From assembly GCF_001425685.1 (NCBI RefSeq), contig NZ_LMCY01000052.1, forward strand, positions 291 to 64,290: a stretch of 64,000 nucleotides of DNA, read 5' to 3'. Source of the DNA: Massilia sp. Root335. GTDB lineage: Bacteria > Pseudomonadota > Gammaproteobacteria > Burkholderiales > Burkholderiaceae_D. Every line of letters starts with the position of its first letter. Position 1 is the stretch's first letter. Shown here in pieces: positions 46,128 to 57,254 of the stretch. Under the pieces are notes generated by a model. The model ran no database searches, was not told the origin of the DNA, and worked only from the letters and a program-made list of their open reading frames with translations. Made by a program: the position numbers and the translations under genes.

Positions 46128-47810
46128 ATGCGCCTGCGCCACAAGCAAACGAGGCACACCCTGATCGCCCTGGCCCTCACCGCCGCCACGGCCCACGCCA
46201 CCACCGTCATCGACAACGCCAACGGCTACACGCTGGACGCGAAGGGCGACGTCGTCCAGTTCGCGTCGCTCGCGTTCGACGACGCCGGCCGCATCCTCGC
46301 CGTCGGCTCGGCGGGCGACGTGGCGGCAAAAACAGCAACCGGGGCCACTCGGGCGAAGCACGTCGACATGGCCGGCCGCACCGTCCTGCCGGGCCTCATC
46401 GACGCCCACGGCCACGTGTTCGGCCTGGGCGAGATGCTGACCCAGCTCGACCTGTCGGCGACCACGTCGCTGCCGCAGGCGCTGGCCGCGATCGGCGCGT
46501 ACGCGCGCGCCAACGCCGATCGCGCCTGGGTGCGCGGACGCGGCTGGAACCAGGAAAACTGGAAGCTGGGCCGCTTCCCGACGGCGCAGGAGCTCGATGG
46601 CGCCGTCGCCGACCGCCCGGTGTGGCTGGAACGCGTCGACGGCCACGCCGGCTGGGCCAACGGGCGCGCGCTGGCGCTGGCCGGCATCACGGACCGGACG
46701 CCTGATCCGGCCGGCGGAAAGATCGTGCGCGACGCCGCCGGCCACGCGACGGGCGTGCTCGTCGACGCCGCGCAGGGGCTGATCGAGAAGGTGCTGCCGC
46801 AGCCGACGGAGCAGGAAGCCCGCACGATGCTCGACCGCGCGCTGGAAAAGATGGCCAGCGTCGGCCTCACGAGCGCGCACGACGCCGGCATCGGCGTGGG
46901 CCAGGACCGCTTGTATCGCGATTACGCCGACCACGGCAAGCTGACGGCGCGCATCTACGCCATGATTGGCGGCACCGGCGCGGACTTCGACCAGCTGTCG
47001 AACAACGGCCCGCTCAACACGTACGGCCACGACATGTACGCGCTGCGCGCCGTGAAGCTGTATGCCGACGGCGCGCTGGGCAGCCGCGGCGCCGCGCTGC
47101 TGGCGCCGTACACGGACGACCCGCATTCGCACGGCCTGCTGTTCCACTCGAACGGCGAAATCGACGCGATGATCGCCAAGGCGATGAAGAAGGGCTACCA
47201 GGTCAACGTGCACGCGATCGGCGACGCCGGCAACCGCCAGATCCTCGACACGTTCGCCAAGGAGATCCCGGCCAATCACGGAGAAGCACTGCGCCACCGC
47301 ATCGAGCACGCCCAGGTCGTCACGCCAGCCGACATCCCGCGCTTCAAGAGCATCGGCATCATCCCGTCGATGCAGCCGATGCACGCGACGTCCGACAAGA
47401 ACATGGCCGAGCAGCGCATCGGCCCCGAGCGCATCAAGGGCGCGTACGCGTGGCGCACGTTCCTGCAGCAGGGCTCGCGCATCGCGTGCGGTTCGGATTT
47501 CCCGGTCGAAGCGCCGAACCCGTTCTTCGGCATCCACGCGGCCGTCACGCGCCAGGACGCTGCCGGCAATCCGATCGCCGGCTGGTATCCCGAGCAGGAG
47601 ATGTCCCTCAAGGAAGCGTTCCGCTGCTTCACGCTCGACGCGGCGTACGCCGGGCATCAGGAAAAAACGCTAGGCTCGCTCGAAATCGGCAAGTACGCGG
47701 ATTTCATCGTCGTCGACCGCGACATGTTCAAGATTTCGCCCTATGACATCCACAAGATCGGCGTACTGCAAACGTGGGTCGGCGGGCGCCAGGTCTGGCA
47801 GAAAAAGTGA
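46128..47810 (+). CDS. Exported amidohydrolase, YtcJ-like
   Basis: 560 residues with a signal peptide (about 1-25) before a metal-dependent amidohydrolase of the YtcJ/N-substituted formamide deformylase type. Landmarks: LPGLIDAHGHVFGLG (metal-binding HxH), WVRGRGWNQENW, GHAGWANGRAL, lysine-containing YADGALGSRGAALLAPY, VHAIGDAGNRQ, HRIEHAQ and the final GSDFPVE. Such enzymes hydrolyse amides or cyclic imides. Although next to the hut operon, export makes a direct histidine-pathway role unlikely. It ends 113 bp before hutU and is separated from it by the hutU promoter. Confidence 0.85.
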   Translation: MRLRHKQTRHTLIALALTAATAHATTVIDNANGYTLDAKGDVVQFASLAFDDAGRILAVGSAGDVAAKTATGATRAKHVDMAGRTVLPGLIDAHGHVFGLGEMLTQLDLSATTSLPQALAAIGAYARANADRAWVRGRGWNQENWKLGRFPTAQELDGAVADRPVWLERVDGHAGWANGRALALAGITDRTPDPAGGKIVRDAAGHATGVLVDAAQGLIEKVLPQPTEQEARTMLDRALEKMASVGLTSAHDAGIGVGQDRLYRDYADHGKLTARIYAMIGGTGADFDQLSNNGPLNTYGHDMYALRAVKLYADGALGSRGAALLAPYTDDPHSHGLLFHSNGEIDAMIAKAMKKGYQVNVHAIGDAGNRQILDTFAKEIPANHGEALRHRIEHAQVVTPADIPRFKSIGIIPSMQPMHATSDKNMAEQRIGPERIKGAYAWRTFLQQGSRIACGSDFPVEAPNPFFGIHAAVTRQDAAGNPIAGWYPEQEMSLKEAFRCFTLDAAYAGHQEKTLGSLEIGKYADFIVVDRDMFKISPYDIHKIGVLQTWVGGRQVWQKK

Positions 47811-47829
47811 GCCGCCCACGCGGAATAGG

Positions 47830-47858
47830 TTGACGTAGTTGTATAGACAACTTAGACT
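47830..47858 (+). promoter_or_regulatory. hutU promoter with embedded HutC operator
   Basis: A -35 element TTGACG (47830-47835) and a -10-like TAGACT (47853-47858) are separated by 17 bases. The spacer contains GTTGTATAGACAAC (47838-47851), a GTTGT/ACAAC palindrome matching the TTGTATA-type HutC site. A repressor bound there would block RNA polymerase. Confidence 0.75.
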
Positions 47859-47923
47859 TTCTGGAATGCGGGCGGCGCCGATGTGCTCCGCTATTCCCGC
47901 GCATCCTTTTCGAGGAGTCCAAC

Positions 47924-49629
<1,706 letters not shown>

Positions 49630-49630
<1 letters not shown>

Positions 49631-51189
49631 TGCAGAATATCGACACCATGACACAAGCACATCACCTCATCCTGAAACCGGGCGCATTGTCCCTGGACGA
49701 CCTGCGCGCGGCCTGGGGCACGCCCGGCGCGCTGACCCTCGCACCGGAGGCGTATGCCGCCATCGAGACGTCGGCCGCCACCGTGCAGGCCATCGTCGCC
49801 AAGGGCGATCCGGCCTACGGCATCAACACCGGCTTCGGCATCCTGGCCAAGCGCCACATCCCGCAGGCGCAGCTCGAACAGCTGCAGCAGAACCTGATCC
49901 TGTCGCATGCCGTCGGCACCGGAGAGTACCTGCCGGACCACGTCGTGCGCCTGATCCTGCTGACCAAGATCGGCAGCCTGGCGCGCGGGTATTCCGGCGT
50001 GCGGACGCTGATCGTCGACACGCTGATCGCCCTGTACAACGCCGGCATCATGCCCGCGATTCCCTGCCAGGGTTCCGTCGGCGCGTCCGGCGACCTCGCG
50101 CCGCTGGCGCACATGACGCTCGCGATGCTGGGCGTGGGCGAGGTGCGCATGCGCGGCGAGATCATGGATGCGCGCGCCGCGCTGGCGGCCGCCGGCATCG
50201 AACCGGTCGTGCTGGCGGCGAAGGAGGGGCTGGCCCTGATCAACGGGACGCAGGTGTCGACGGCGCTGGCGCTGCACGGCCTGTTCCTGGCCGAGCGCCT
50301 GCTGGAAGCGGCGATGGTGGCAGGCAGCATGTCGCTGGACGCCGCGCGCGGCAGCGACGCCCCGTTCGACCCCCGCGTGCATGAAGTGCGCGGCCAGCCG
50401 GGCCAGATCGCGGCGGCGAAGATTTATCGCCAGCTGGTGGCGGGCAGCGCGATCCGCGCGTCGCACCTCGTCGGCGACGAGCGCGTGCAGGACCCGTACA
50501 GCCTGCGCTGCCAGCCGCAGGTGATGGGCGCCGTGATGGACCTCATCGCCCAGGCCGGCCGCACCCTGCTGATCGAATCGAACGCGGTGACTGACAACCC
50601 GCTCGTGTTCCCGGATTCCGGGGAAGTGATTTCCGGCGGTAATTTCCACGCGGAACCGGTCGCCTTCGCCGCCGACATCCTGGCGCTGGCGATCGCCGAG
50701 ATCGGCGCGCTGGCCGAGCGCCGCATCGCGCTGCTGATCGACGCCACCTTGTCCGGCCTGCCGCCGTTCCTCGTGCGCGAGCCGGGCGTCAATTCCGGCT
50801 TCATGATCGCGCACGTGACGGCGGCCGCGCTGGCGTCGGAAAACAAGTCGCTGGCGCATCCGGCCAGCGTCGACAGCCTGCCGACGTCCGCGAACCAGGA
50901 AGACCACGTCAGCATGGCGACATTCGCGGCGCGCCGTCTCGGCCAGATGGCGCACAATACGGGTGTCATCGTCGGCATCGAGCTGCTGGCGGCCGCGCAG
51001 GGCATCGAATTCCACCGCCCGCTGACGAGCTCCAGCCACCTGGAACATGTTCACGCAAAATTGCGCGAGCACGTGCCGGCATTCGACGCCGACCGGTTCT
51101 TCGCGCCGGACATCGAGGCGGCGCGCCGGATGGTGATGGACGGCGAATTGTCGGCCGCGTGCAAGGATTTGTTCGCCGCGCTGCACTAA
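49630..51189 (+). CDS. hutH: Histidine ammonia-lyase
   Basis: 519 residues from the ATG overlapping the hutU stop. An ATG at 49648 would give 513, closer to the usual 505-515. It removes ammonia from L-histidine to give urocanate, step one. The A152-S153-G154 triad in [12 protein letters not shown] forms the MIO prosthetic group. YGINTGFG and NPLVF are other family hallmarks. Confidence 0.98.
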
Positions 51190-51202
51190 GGGCGAACTGG
51201 CA

Positions 51203-51272
51203 GGGTGGGCGGCCTGTGCCCACCGAACGCGCGTCGCGGTAATGCATGGTGGGCACGGGGTGCCCACCCTAC
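51203..51272. repeat. Two dispersed GTGGGC-type palindromes in the hutH-hutG gap
   Basis: GGGTGGGC/GCCCACC at about 51203-51224 and GGTGGGCAC/GTGCCCACC at 51248-51268 are separated by a short spacer. They nearly fill the 95-base gap, and the hutG ribosome site begins right after the second copy. They may attenuate or stabilise the operon mRNA. Confidence 0.65.
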
Positions 51273-51284
51273 TACGGAGTCACG

Positions 51285-52085
51285 ATGGATTTCAGGTTCA
51301 AGGCGGGTTCGGTGCCGCTGCTGCTGTCGATGCCGCACGCCGGCACCGACATTCCCGACGACATCGCGGCGCGCATGGCGCCGTGCGCGCTGGTCCGGGC
51401 CGACACGGACTGGCACCTGCCCGACCTGTACGCGTTCGCCGGCAGCCTCGGCGCGTCGACCTTGTCGGCGCGCTGGTCGCGCTACGTCGTCGACCTGAAC
51501 CGGCCGCCCGAGGACACGAATTTGTACCCGGGCCAGGACACGACGCGTCTGTGTCCCGTCGACACGTTCGCGCGCGAGCGCCTGTACCTGCCCGGCCAGG
51601 AACCGGACGCCGCCGACATCGAACGGCGCCTGGAACGGTACTGGCGTCCGTATCACCGCCAGCTGCGCGCGGAACTCGATCGGCTGCTCGCGCTGCACGG
51701 CCAGGTGGTGCTGTGGGAAGCGCATTCGATCGCGTCCGTCGTCCCGCGCTTCTTCGAGGGCCGTTTGCCCGACCTGAACTTCGGCACGGCCGACGGCCGC
51801 TCGTGCTCGTTGCAGCTGCAGGGCGAGATGATGCGCGTGGCCGAATCGCAGGACCGCTTTTCCTTCGTCTTCAACGGCCGCTTCAAGGGCGGCCACATCA
51901 CGCGCTTCTATGGCGACCCGGCTGCCGGCGTGCACGCGATCCAGCTCGAGATGTGCCAATGCCTGTACATGGATGAAGCGCCGCCGTTCGACTACCAGCC
52001 CGACGTCGCCGGCAGGGTGCAGCCGCTGCTGCGCGAATTGATCGGGGCGGCCGTCGCGTGGGCCCGCGCGGGAGGACACGCATGA
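51285..52085 (+). CDS. hutG: N-formylglutamate deformylase
   Basis: 266 residues. It hydrolyses N-formylglutamate to glutamate and formate, the last step of the five-enzyme pathway. LLLSMPHAGTDIPD, ADTDWHLPDLY, VVDLNRPP, WEAHSIAS and LEMCQCLYM carry the expected metal ligands. Start at MDFRFK after GGAG. It is followed by hutF with a 4-bp overlap. Confidence 0.95.
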   Translation: MDFRFKAGSVPLLLSMPHAGTDIPDDIAARMAPCALVRADTDWHLPDLYAFAGSLGASTLSARWSRYVVDLNRPPEDTNLYPGQDTTRLCPVDTFARERLYLPGQEPDAADIERRLERYWRPYHRQLRAELDRLLALHGQVVLWEAHSIASVVPRFFEGRLPDLNFGTADGRSCSLQLQGEMMRVAESQDRFSFVFNGRFKGGHITRFYGDPAAGVHAIQLEMCQCLYMDEAPPFDYQPDVAGRVQPLLRELIGAAVAWARAGGHA

Positions 52086-53443
52086 ATGCCCTGTTCGCGC
52101 GCCACGCCTTGCTGGCCGGCGGCTGGCACCGGGACGTGCTGCTCGAATGGGACGTGCGCGGCGACCTGACCCGGGTCGCGCCGGAGGCCGCGCCGCCGCT
52201 CGGCGTGGCGCGCGCCGACTACGTCCTGCCGGGCATGATCAACCTGCATTCCCACGCTTTCCAGCGCGCGATCGGCGGCATGACGGAACGTGCCGGTGAC
52301 GGTCCGGACAGCTTCTGGACGTGGCGCGACCTGATGTACCGCGTCGCCAACCGCATCACGCCCGAGCAGATGGAAGCCGTGGCCGCGCAGTTGTACGCGG
52401 AATGCCTGCGCCACGGCTACACGGCCGTCTGCGAGTTTCATTACGTGCAGCGGGCGCCGGGCGGCCATGTCTACGGCAACCCGGCCGAGACGGCGCAGCG
52501 CATCGCCCAGGCCGCGCACGAATCGGGCATCGGCGTGACGCTGCTGCCCGTGATGTACGCGTATGCCGGCTTCAACGACACGCCGCTCAAGCCGGAGCAG
52601 GAACGTTTTCGCACGGACCCCGCCCAGGTGCTGCGCATCGTCGAGGCCTTGGCCCCGTTGCGCGGGCCGCAGCTGGAAGTGGGCGCGGCGCCGCATTCGC
52701 TGCGCGCCGTATCGGCCGGCCAGCTGCGCGAGCTGGCGCAGGCGCTGCCGGGCGACCGGCCGCTGCACATCCACATCGCGGAGCAGCAGCTCGAAGTGGC
52801 GCAGTGCGTGGAGGCCACCGGCATGCGTCCCGTCGACTACCTGATGCACGCAGTGGACGTCGACGCGCGCTGGTGCCTCGTGCATGCCACGCACCTGTCG
52901 GACGCGGAGCGCGACCGGTTGGCAGGCAGCGGCGCCGTCGCGGGGCTGTGTCCGACGACGGAAGCGAACCTGGGCGACGGCCTGTTCCCCTTTGATTCAT
53001 ACATCGCGGCGGGCGGGCGCTTCGGCATCGGCAGCGACAGCCACGTGTCGCAGAGCCCCGTCGAAGAACTGCGCTGGCTCGAATACGGCCAGCGCCTCGC
53101 GCACCAGCGCCGCAATATCGCGGTGCATGGCGAGGAGCGCGACGTCGCAAGCTTCTTGTGGCAACATGCGCTGCTGGGCGGCGCGCAGGCGGCCGGGCGC
53201 CGTCTCGGCGTGCTGGCACCGGGCCGGCGCGCGGACCTGCTCGTGCTGGACGGCGCGCACCCGAACCTGGACGGGGTGCCGCCGCACGAAGTGCTCGGCC
53301 GCTTTTTGTTCAGCGGCAGCGACAATCTCGTACGCGACGTGCTGGCCGGCGGCCACTGGGTGGTGCAGGGCGGCCGCCACAAGGCGCAGGATGCGATCGC
53401 GCAGCGTTACAAGGCGGCCGTGCGTACACTGCACGCACATTGA
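52082..53443 (+). CDS. hutF: Formimidoylglutamate deiminase
   Basis: 453 residues of the amidohydrolase superfamily. It converts N-formimino-L-glutamate to N-formylglutamate and ammonia. Metal-site motifs are INLHSHAFQRAIGGM, HIHIAEQ, CLVHATHL and GIGSDSHVSQSP. With hutG it defines the five-step pathway instead of direct HutG-type formiminoglutamase. The start overlaps hutG by 4 bp. Confidence 0.95.
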   Translation: MNALFARHALLAGGWHRDVLLEWDVRGDLTRVAPEAAPPLGVARADYVLPGMINLHSHAFQRAIGGMTERAGDGPDSFWTWRDLMYRVANRITPEQMEAVAAQLYAECLRHGYTAVCEFHYVQRAPGGHVYGNPAETAQRIAQAAHESGIGVTLLPVMYAYAGFNDTPLKPEQERFRTDPAQVLRIVEALAPLRGPQLEVGAAPHSLRAVSAGQLRELAQALPGDRPLHIHIAEQQLEVAQCVEATGMRPVDYLMHAVDVDARWCLVHATHLSDAERDRLAGSGAVAGLCPTTEANLGDGLFPFDSYIAAGGRFGIGSDSHVSQSPVEELRWLEYGQRLAHQRRNIAVHGEERDVASFLWQHALLGGAQAAGRRLGVLAPGRRADLLVLDGAHPNLDGVPPHEVLGRFLFSGSDNLVRDVLAGGHWVVQGGRHKAQDAIAQRYKAAVRTLHAH

Positions 53444-53467
53444 TGTTCAGACGATGAGGTGCAAGTC

Positions 53468-54085
53468 ATGACGATGCTGATCCCGTATGCAGGCCTGGCG
53501 CCGGTATCGTGGAAAAACGGTGGCGGCAGTACGACCGAGATCGCCGTGTTCCCGCCCGACGCCGGTTTCGACGAATTCGACTGGCGCGTGAGCCTGGCCA
53601 CGATCGCGAACGACGGCCCGTTTTCCATGTTCCACGGGGTCGAGCGCACGCTGGTGCTGGTCGACGGCCACGGCATGACGCTCGAGATCGACGGCGCGCC
53701 CACCTTGCTGTCGAAAGCCGAACCGGTCGCCGCGTTCGACGGCGAGTCGCGCGTGGAGGCCAAGCTGAATCGCGGCCCCAGCACCGACTTCAACGTGATG
53801 ACCCGCACGGACCGTTGCTGGCACCGTTTCGGCCGCCGCCAGCTGGACGGCGACTCCACGTTCGTCGCGCGCGCCGACGTCACCGTGCTGTTCCTTGCCG
53901 AAGGCGACAGCCTGGAGCTGTGCAGCGACGACCAGCGCATCAACCTGGTGCGCTTCGACGCCGTCGTGCTCGACCCGGACACGACCTGGAAGCTGCAGGC
54001 GGGACAGGGTGCCATCTTCGTCGTCGACATCCATTACTACGACGACGAACACGACCTCGAACACGAGGACGGCGCCTATGAGTGA
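53468..54085 (+). CDS. hutD: HutD/Ves family protein
   Basis: 205 residues, a bicupin with the HutD signature [24 protein letters not shown]. HutD is a non-catalytic accessory of hut operons proposed to limit urocanate or pathway activity. GAGGT precedes the ATG at 53468; a GTG nine bases earlier is possible. It overlaps hutI by 8 bp. Confidence 0.92.
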   Translation: MTMLIPYAGLAPVSWKNGGGSTTEIAVFPPDAGFDEFDWRVSLATIANDGPFSMFHGVERTLVLVDGHGMTLEIDGAPTLLSKAEPVAAFDGESRVEAKLNRGPSTDFNVMTRTDRCWHRFGRRQLDGDSTFVARADVTVLFLAEGDSLELCSDDQRINLVRFDAVVLDPDTTWKLQAGQGAIFVVDIHYYDDEHDLEHEDGAYE

Positions 54086-55325
54086 TGCAGGGGCAAGCCG
54101 CGCCGACGTCCTGTACACGAACGCCCGCCTCGCCACGCTGGACGGTGGCGGTGGCGGTGGCGGTGGCGATGGCTACGGCATCGATGAGGATGGCGCCGTG
54201 GCCGTGCGCGGCGGACGCATCGCCTGGGTCGGACCCCGTGCCGAGGCGCCGCCGGCGCAGCGTGTCCACGATTGCGGCGGCCTGTGGCTGACGCCCGGCC
54301 TCGTCGACTGCCACACGCACATCGTCTACGCCGGCAACCGCAGCGACGAATGGGAAGCGCGCCTGAACGGCGCCACCTACGAGGACATCGCGCGCGCCGG
54401 CGGCGGCATCATGTCCACGGTGCGCGCCACCCGCGCGGCATCCGAAGACGATTTATTGGCCGCCAGCCTGCCGCGCATCCGCGCCCTGCTGGCCGAGGGC
54501 GTCACCACGCTGGAAATCAAGTCCGGCTACGGCCTCGACCTGGCATCGGAGGCGAAGATGCTGCGCGTGGCGCGCCGCGTGGGCGCGTTGCTGCCGGTGG
54601 ACGTGTGCACGACGTTCCTCGGCGCGCACGCGCTGCCGCCCGAGTACGCGGGCCGCGCCGACGACTACATCGACATGCTGTGCGGCGAGATGCTGCCGGC
54701 ACTGGCGGCGCAGGGCCTCGTGGATGCCGTCGACGCGTTCTGCGAGCGCATCGGCTTCTCGCACGACCAGACGGCGCGCGTGTTCGACGTGGCGCGGCGC
54801 CTCGGGCTGCCGGTCAAGCTGCACGCGGAGCAGCTGTCGGACCAGGGCGGCGCGGCGCTCGTCGCGCGCCATGGCGGGCTGTCGGCCGACCACCTCGAAT
54901 GGCTGTCGCCCGAGGGCGTGGCCGCGATGGCGCAGGCCGGCACCGTGGCCGTGCTGCTGCCCGGCGCCTATTATTTTTTGCGCGAGACGCGCATGCCGCC
55001 GCTTGCCCAGTTGCGCGCCGCGGGCGTGCCGCTGGCCGTCGCCACCGACTGCAACCCGGGCACGTCGCCCATGACGTCGCTGCTGCTGGCGCTGAACATG
55101 GCGTGCACGCTGTGGCGCCTGACGCCGCTGGAAGCCCTGCGCGGCGTGACCGTCAACGCGGCCCGCGCCCTGGGCCGCGCCGACGCCGGCAGCCTGGCGC
55201 CGGGACAGCGCGCCGACTTCGCCCTGTGGGACATCGCCCGCCCGGCCGACCTGGCCTACGCCATCGGCGCGAACCCGTGCCGCGGCGTCGTCAACGCCGG
55301 CGTCTGGCGCGATCGGTTATCCTGA
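54078..55325 (+). CDS. hutI: Imidazolonepropionase
   Basis: 415 residues, amidohydrolase fold. It opens 4-imidazolone-5-propanoate to formiminoglutamate, step three. Motifs are [45 protein letters not shown] and [10 protein letters not shown]. Near residues 23-30 a run of Gly is encoded by four copies of GGTGGC, in a surface loop before the beta-barrel. It is the last pathway gene of the operon. Confidence 0.96.
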   Translation: MSDAGASRADVLYTNARLATLDGGGGGGGGDGYGIDEDGAVAVRGGRIAWVGPRAEAPPAQRVHDCGGLWLTPGLVDCHTHIVYAGNRSDEWEARLNGATYEDIARAGGGIMSTVRATRAASEDDLLAASLPRIRALLAEGVTTLEIKSGYGLDLASEAKMLRVARRVGALLPVDVCTTFLGAHALPPEYAGRADDYIDMLCGEMLPALAAQGLVDAVDAFCERIGFSHDQTARVFDVARRLGLPVKLHAEQLSDQGGAALVARHGGLSADHLEWLSPEGVAAMAQAGTVAVLLPGAYYFLRETRMPPLAQLRAAGVPLAVATDCNPGTSPMTSLLLALNMACTLWRLTPLEALRGVTVNAARALGRADAGSLAPGQRADFALWDIARPADLAYAIGANPCRGVVNAGVWRDRLS

Positions 55326-55355
55326 CCGCTCATCCACAACGCCATCGGAAGCAGC

Positions 55356-56918
55356 ATGTTGAGATTCGCCGTGCTGGTGCTCGCCTGCGCCGGCATCCTG
55401 TCGTCCGCCCACGCCGACAATGTGCTGCGCGTGGGCTCGAAGCGCTTCACCGAGTCGTACATCCTGGGCGAGATCCTCACCCAGACCGCGGCGCGCGCCG
55501 GGCCGGCCGAACATAAACAGGGCCTGGGCAACACGGCCATCGTGCTGGGCGCGCTGCGCTCGGGCGCGATCGACGTCTATCCGGAATACCTGGGCACCAT
55601 CGACCTGGAAATCCTCAAGAATCCGCAACCGACGTCGCTGGATGCGATGCGCGCCGCACTGCGTCCGCTGGGCCTGGGCGTGGCCGTGCCGCTGGGGTTT
55701 TCCAACGGGTACGCGCTGGCCGTGCGCGGCGATGCCGACCTGCGCCGCCTGTCCGACCTGGCGCTGCACCCGGACATGAAAATCGGCCTGTCGCACGAAT
55801 TCCTCGGCCGTGCCGACGGCTGGCCGGGCCTCGCGCGGCGCTACGGCCTGGCGCAGCAACCGCGCGGCCTCGACCACGGCATCGCGTACGAAGCGCTGGC
55901 GCAGCGCCAGGTCGACGCCATCGACATCTATTCGACCGACGCCAAGATCCGCCAGTACGGCCTGCGCGTGCTGGACGACGATAAACAATACTTTCCGCGC
56001 TACGACGCCGTGCTGCTGTACCGGCTCGACCTGCCGCAGCGTTTTCCGCAAGCGTGGCGTGCCATCGAGCGGCTGGAGGGCAGCATCACGGCCAACGACA
56101 TGATCGCGATGAATGCTGCGGCCGAGCTGGATGGACAGGGTTTCGCGGCAATTGCGAAGACATGGCTGGGTAGGGTGGACGGCTGCGCCGTCCACGCGTC
56201 CAACCCACGTACGAATTGCCGCGACGGTCGACCGGACGTTGAACGCGTGGACGGGAAACCCGCCCACACTGCAAACGTCGTACGCGATGGCCTGCTGACC
56301 AAAACCTTCGGCAACGGTTTTATCAACCTTGCGCGCCAACACCTGCTGCTGGTCGTGCTGGCCGTCCTGCTGGGCTGCCTCGCCGGCATTCCGCTCGGCA
56401 TCGTGGCCGCGCTCGTGCCGCGCCTGCGCCAGGCCGTGCTGGCCGTGGCGGGCGTTTTGCAGACCGTGCCGTCGCTGGCCCTGCTGGCGATCCTGATCCC
56501 GCTGCTCGGGCGCATCGGCACGGTGCCGGCGCTCGTCGCCCTGTGCGCGTATGCGTTGCTGCCCATCGTGCGCAATACGTGCACGGGGTTGCTGCAGGTG
56601 CCGTCCGGCCTGCGCACGGCCGCGCTGGCGCTGGGACTGACCCGGTGGCAATCGCTGCTGCTGGTCGAGGTGCCGCTCGCCGCGCCGACGATCCTGGCCG
56701 GCGTCAAGACGGCCGCCGTGATGAGCGTCGGCACGGCGACCATCGCCGCCTTCATCGGCGCCGGCGGCTTCGGCGAGCGCATCACGACGGGCCTCGCGCT
56801 GAACGACAACGACATGCTGCTGGCCGGTGCGATCCCGGCCGCGTTGCTGGCCTTGCTGACCCAGGCGACCTTCGAGTTGTGCGAGCGCCTGCTGGCGCGC
56901 CGCCGCTACAGGGATTGA
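55356..56918 (+). CDS. Fused osmolyte-type ABC solute-binding/permease protein with palindromic-repeat insertion
   Basis: 520 residues. A signal peptide (about 1-22) precedes an OpuAC/ProX-like binding domain (VGSKRFTESYILGEIL; GAIDVYPEYLGTI; about 23-270). A ProW/OpuCB-like permease with about five helices follows (about 310-515, including ALALGLTRWQSLLLVEVPLAAPTILAG). The order, binding domain first, is the reverse of most such fusions. Residues at about 272-308 (GRVDGCAVHASNPRTN...) are encoded by an in-frame dispersed palindrome. No ATPase gene is adjacent, so it must use one encoded elsewhere or be non-functional. It may take up histidine- or betaine-like solutes; its position after hutI hints at the former. 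Confidence 0.82.
   Translation: MLRFAVLVLACAGILSSAHADNVLRVGSKRFTESYILGEILTQTAARAGPAEHKQGLGNTAIVLGALRSGAIDVYPEYLGTIDLEILKNPQPTSLDAMRAALRPLGLGVAVPLGFSNGYALAVRGDADLRRLSDLALHPDMKIGLSHEFLGRADGWPGLARRYGLAQQPRGLDHGIAYEALAQRQVDAIDIYSTDAKIRQYGLRVLDDDKQYFPRYDAVLLYRLDLPQRFPQAWRAIERLEGSITANDMIAMNAAAELDGQGFAAIAKTWLGRVDGCAVHASNPRTNCRDGRPDVERVDGKPAHTANVVRDGLLTKTFGNGFINLARQHLLLVVLAVLLGCLAGIPLGIVAALVPRLRQAVLAVAGVLQTVPSLALLAILIPLLGRIGTVPALVALCAYALLPIVRNTCTGLLQVPSGLRTAALALGLTRWQSLLLVEVPLAAPTILAGVKTAAVMSVGTATIAAFIGAGGFGERITTGLALNDNDMLLAGAIPAALLALLTQATFELCERLLARRRYRD
56171..56269. repeat. Dispersed palindromic element, GGGTGGACGGC family (copy 2, inside a gene)
   Basis: It starts TAGGGTGGACGGC and contains a GTGGACGGC/GCCGTCCAC hairpin. 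A second pairing, CGTCCACGCGT against ACGCGTGGACG, spans the middle. It ends near GGGAAACCCGCCCAC. Its outer motif is shared with 1533-1592. It is read in frame without a stop. Confidence 0.75.
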
Positions 56919-57097
56919 AGTTTCGAACGGGTGGTGGAGATCGCGTGGTGCAGGATGCGTTCCGCGTGGAAGTCGTTTTCGCGCTGGACGGCGATCGCGT
57001 GCAGGCTGCGGGTATAGGTGTCGATCCGGGAACGCAGCCAGGCCCGGTAGACCCATCTGGCAATCGACGTGCTGTGCGGTTTTGTCGGCGTTTTCAT
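56906..57097 (-). CDS. Small basic hypothetical protein
   Basis: 63 residues, strongly basic and helical (SIARWVYRAWLRSRIDTYTR, then HAERILHHAIS). GAGG precedes the ATG at a good distance. The 3' end overlaps the end of the convergent permease gene by 13 bases. I do not recognise a family. A longer start 17 codons upstream is less well supported. Confidence 0.55.
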   Translation of the reverse strand: MKTPTKPHSTSIARWVYRAWLRSRIDTYTRSLHAIAVQRENDFHAERILHHAISTTRSKLQSL

Positions 57098-57254
57098 GTC
57101 CGTGTCCTCGTCAGTGACCACATTGTCCCGCTCGACGCGTTCTTGCATTTGTGATCACTCAATCGGGCCCGGCCAACCAAAATACAGCATTCTGTTACCG
57201 AGGTAAGCATTTGTAAGGAACCTGCAAATGCGGCGGACAGAGGCTTATATTGAA

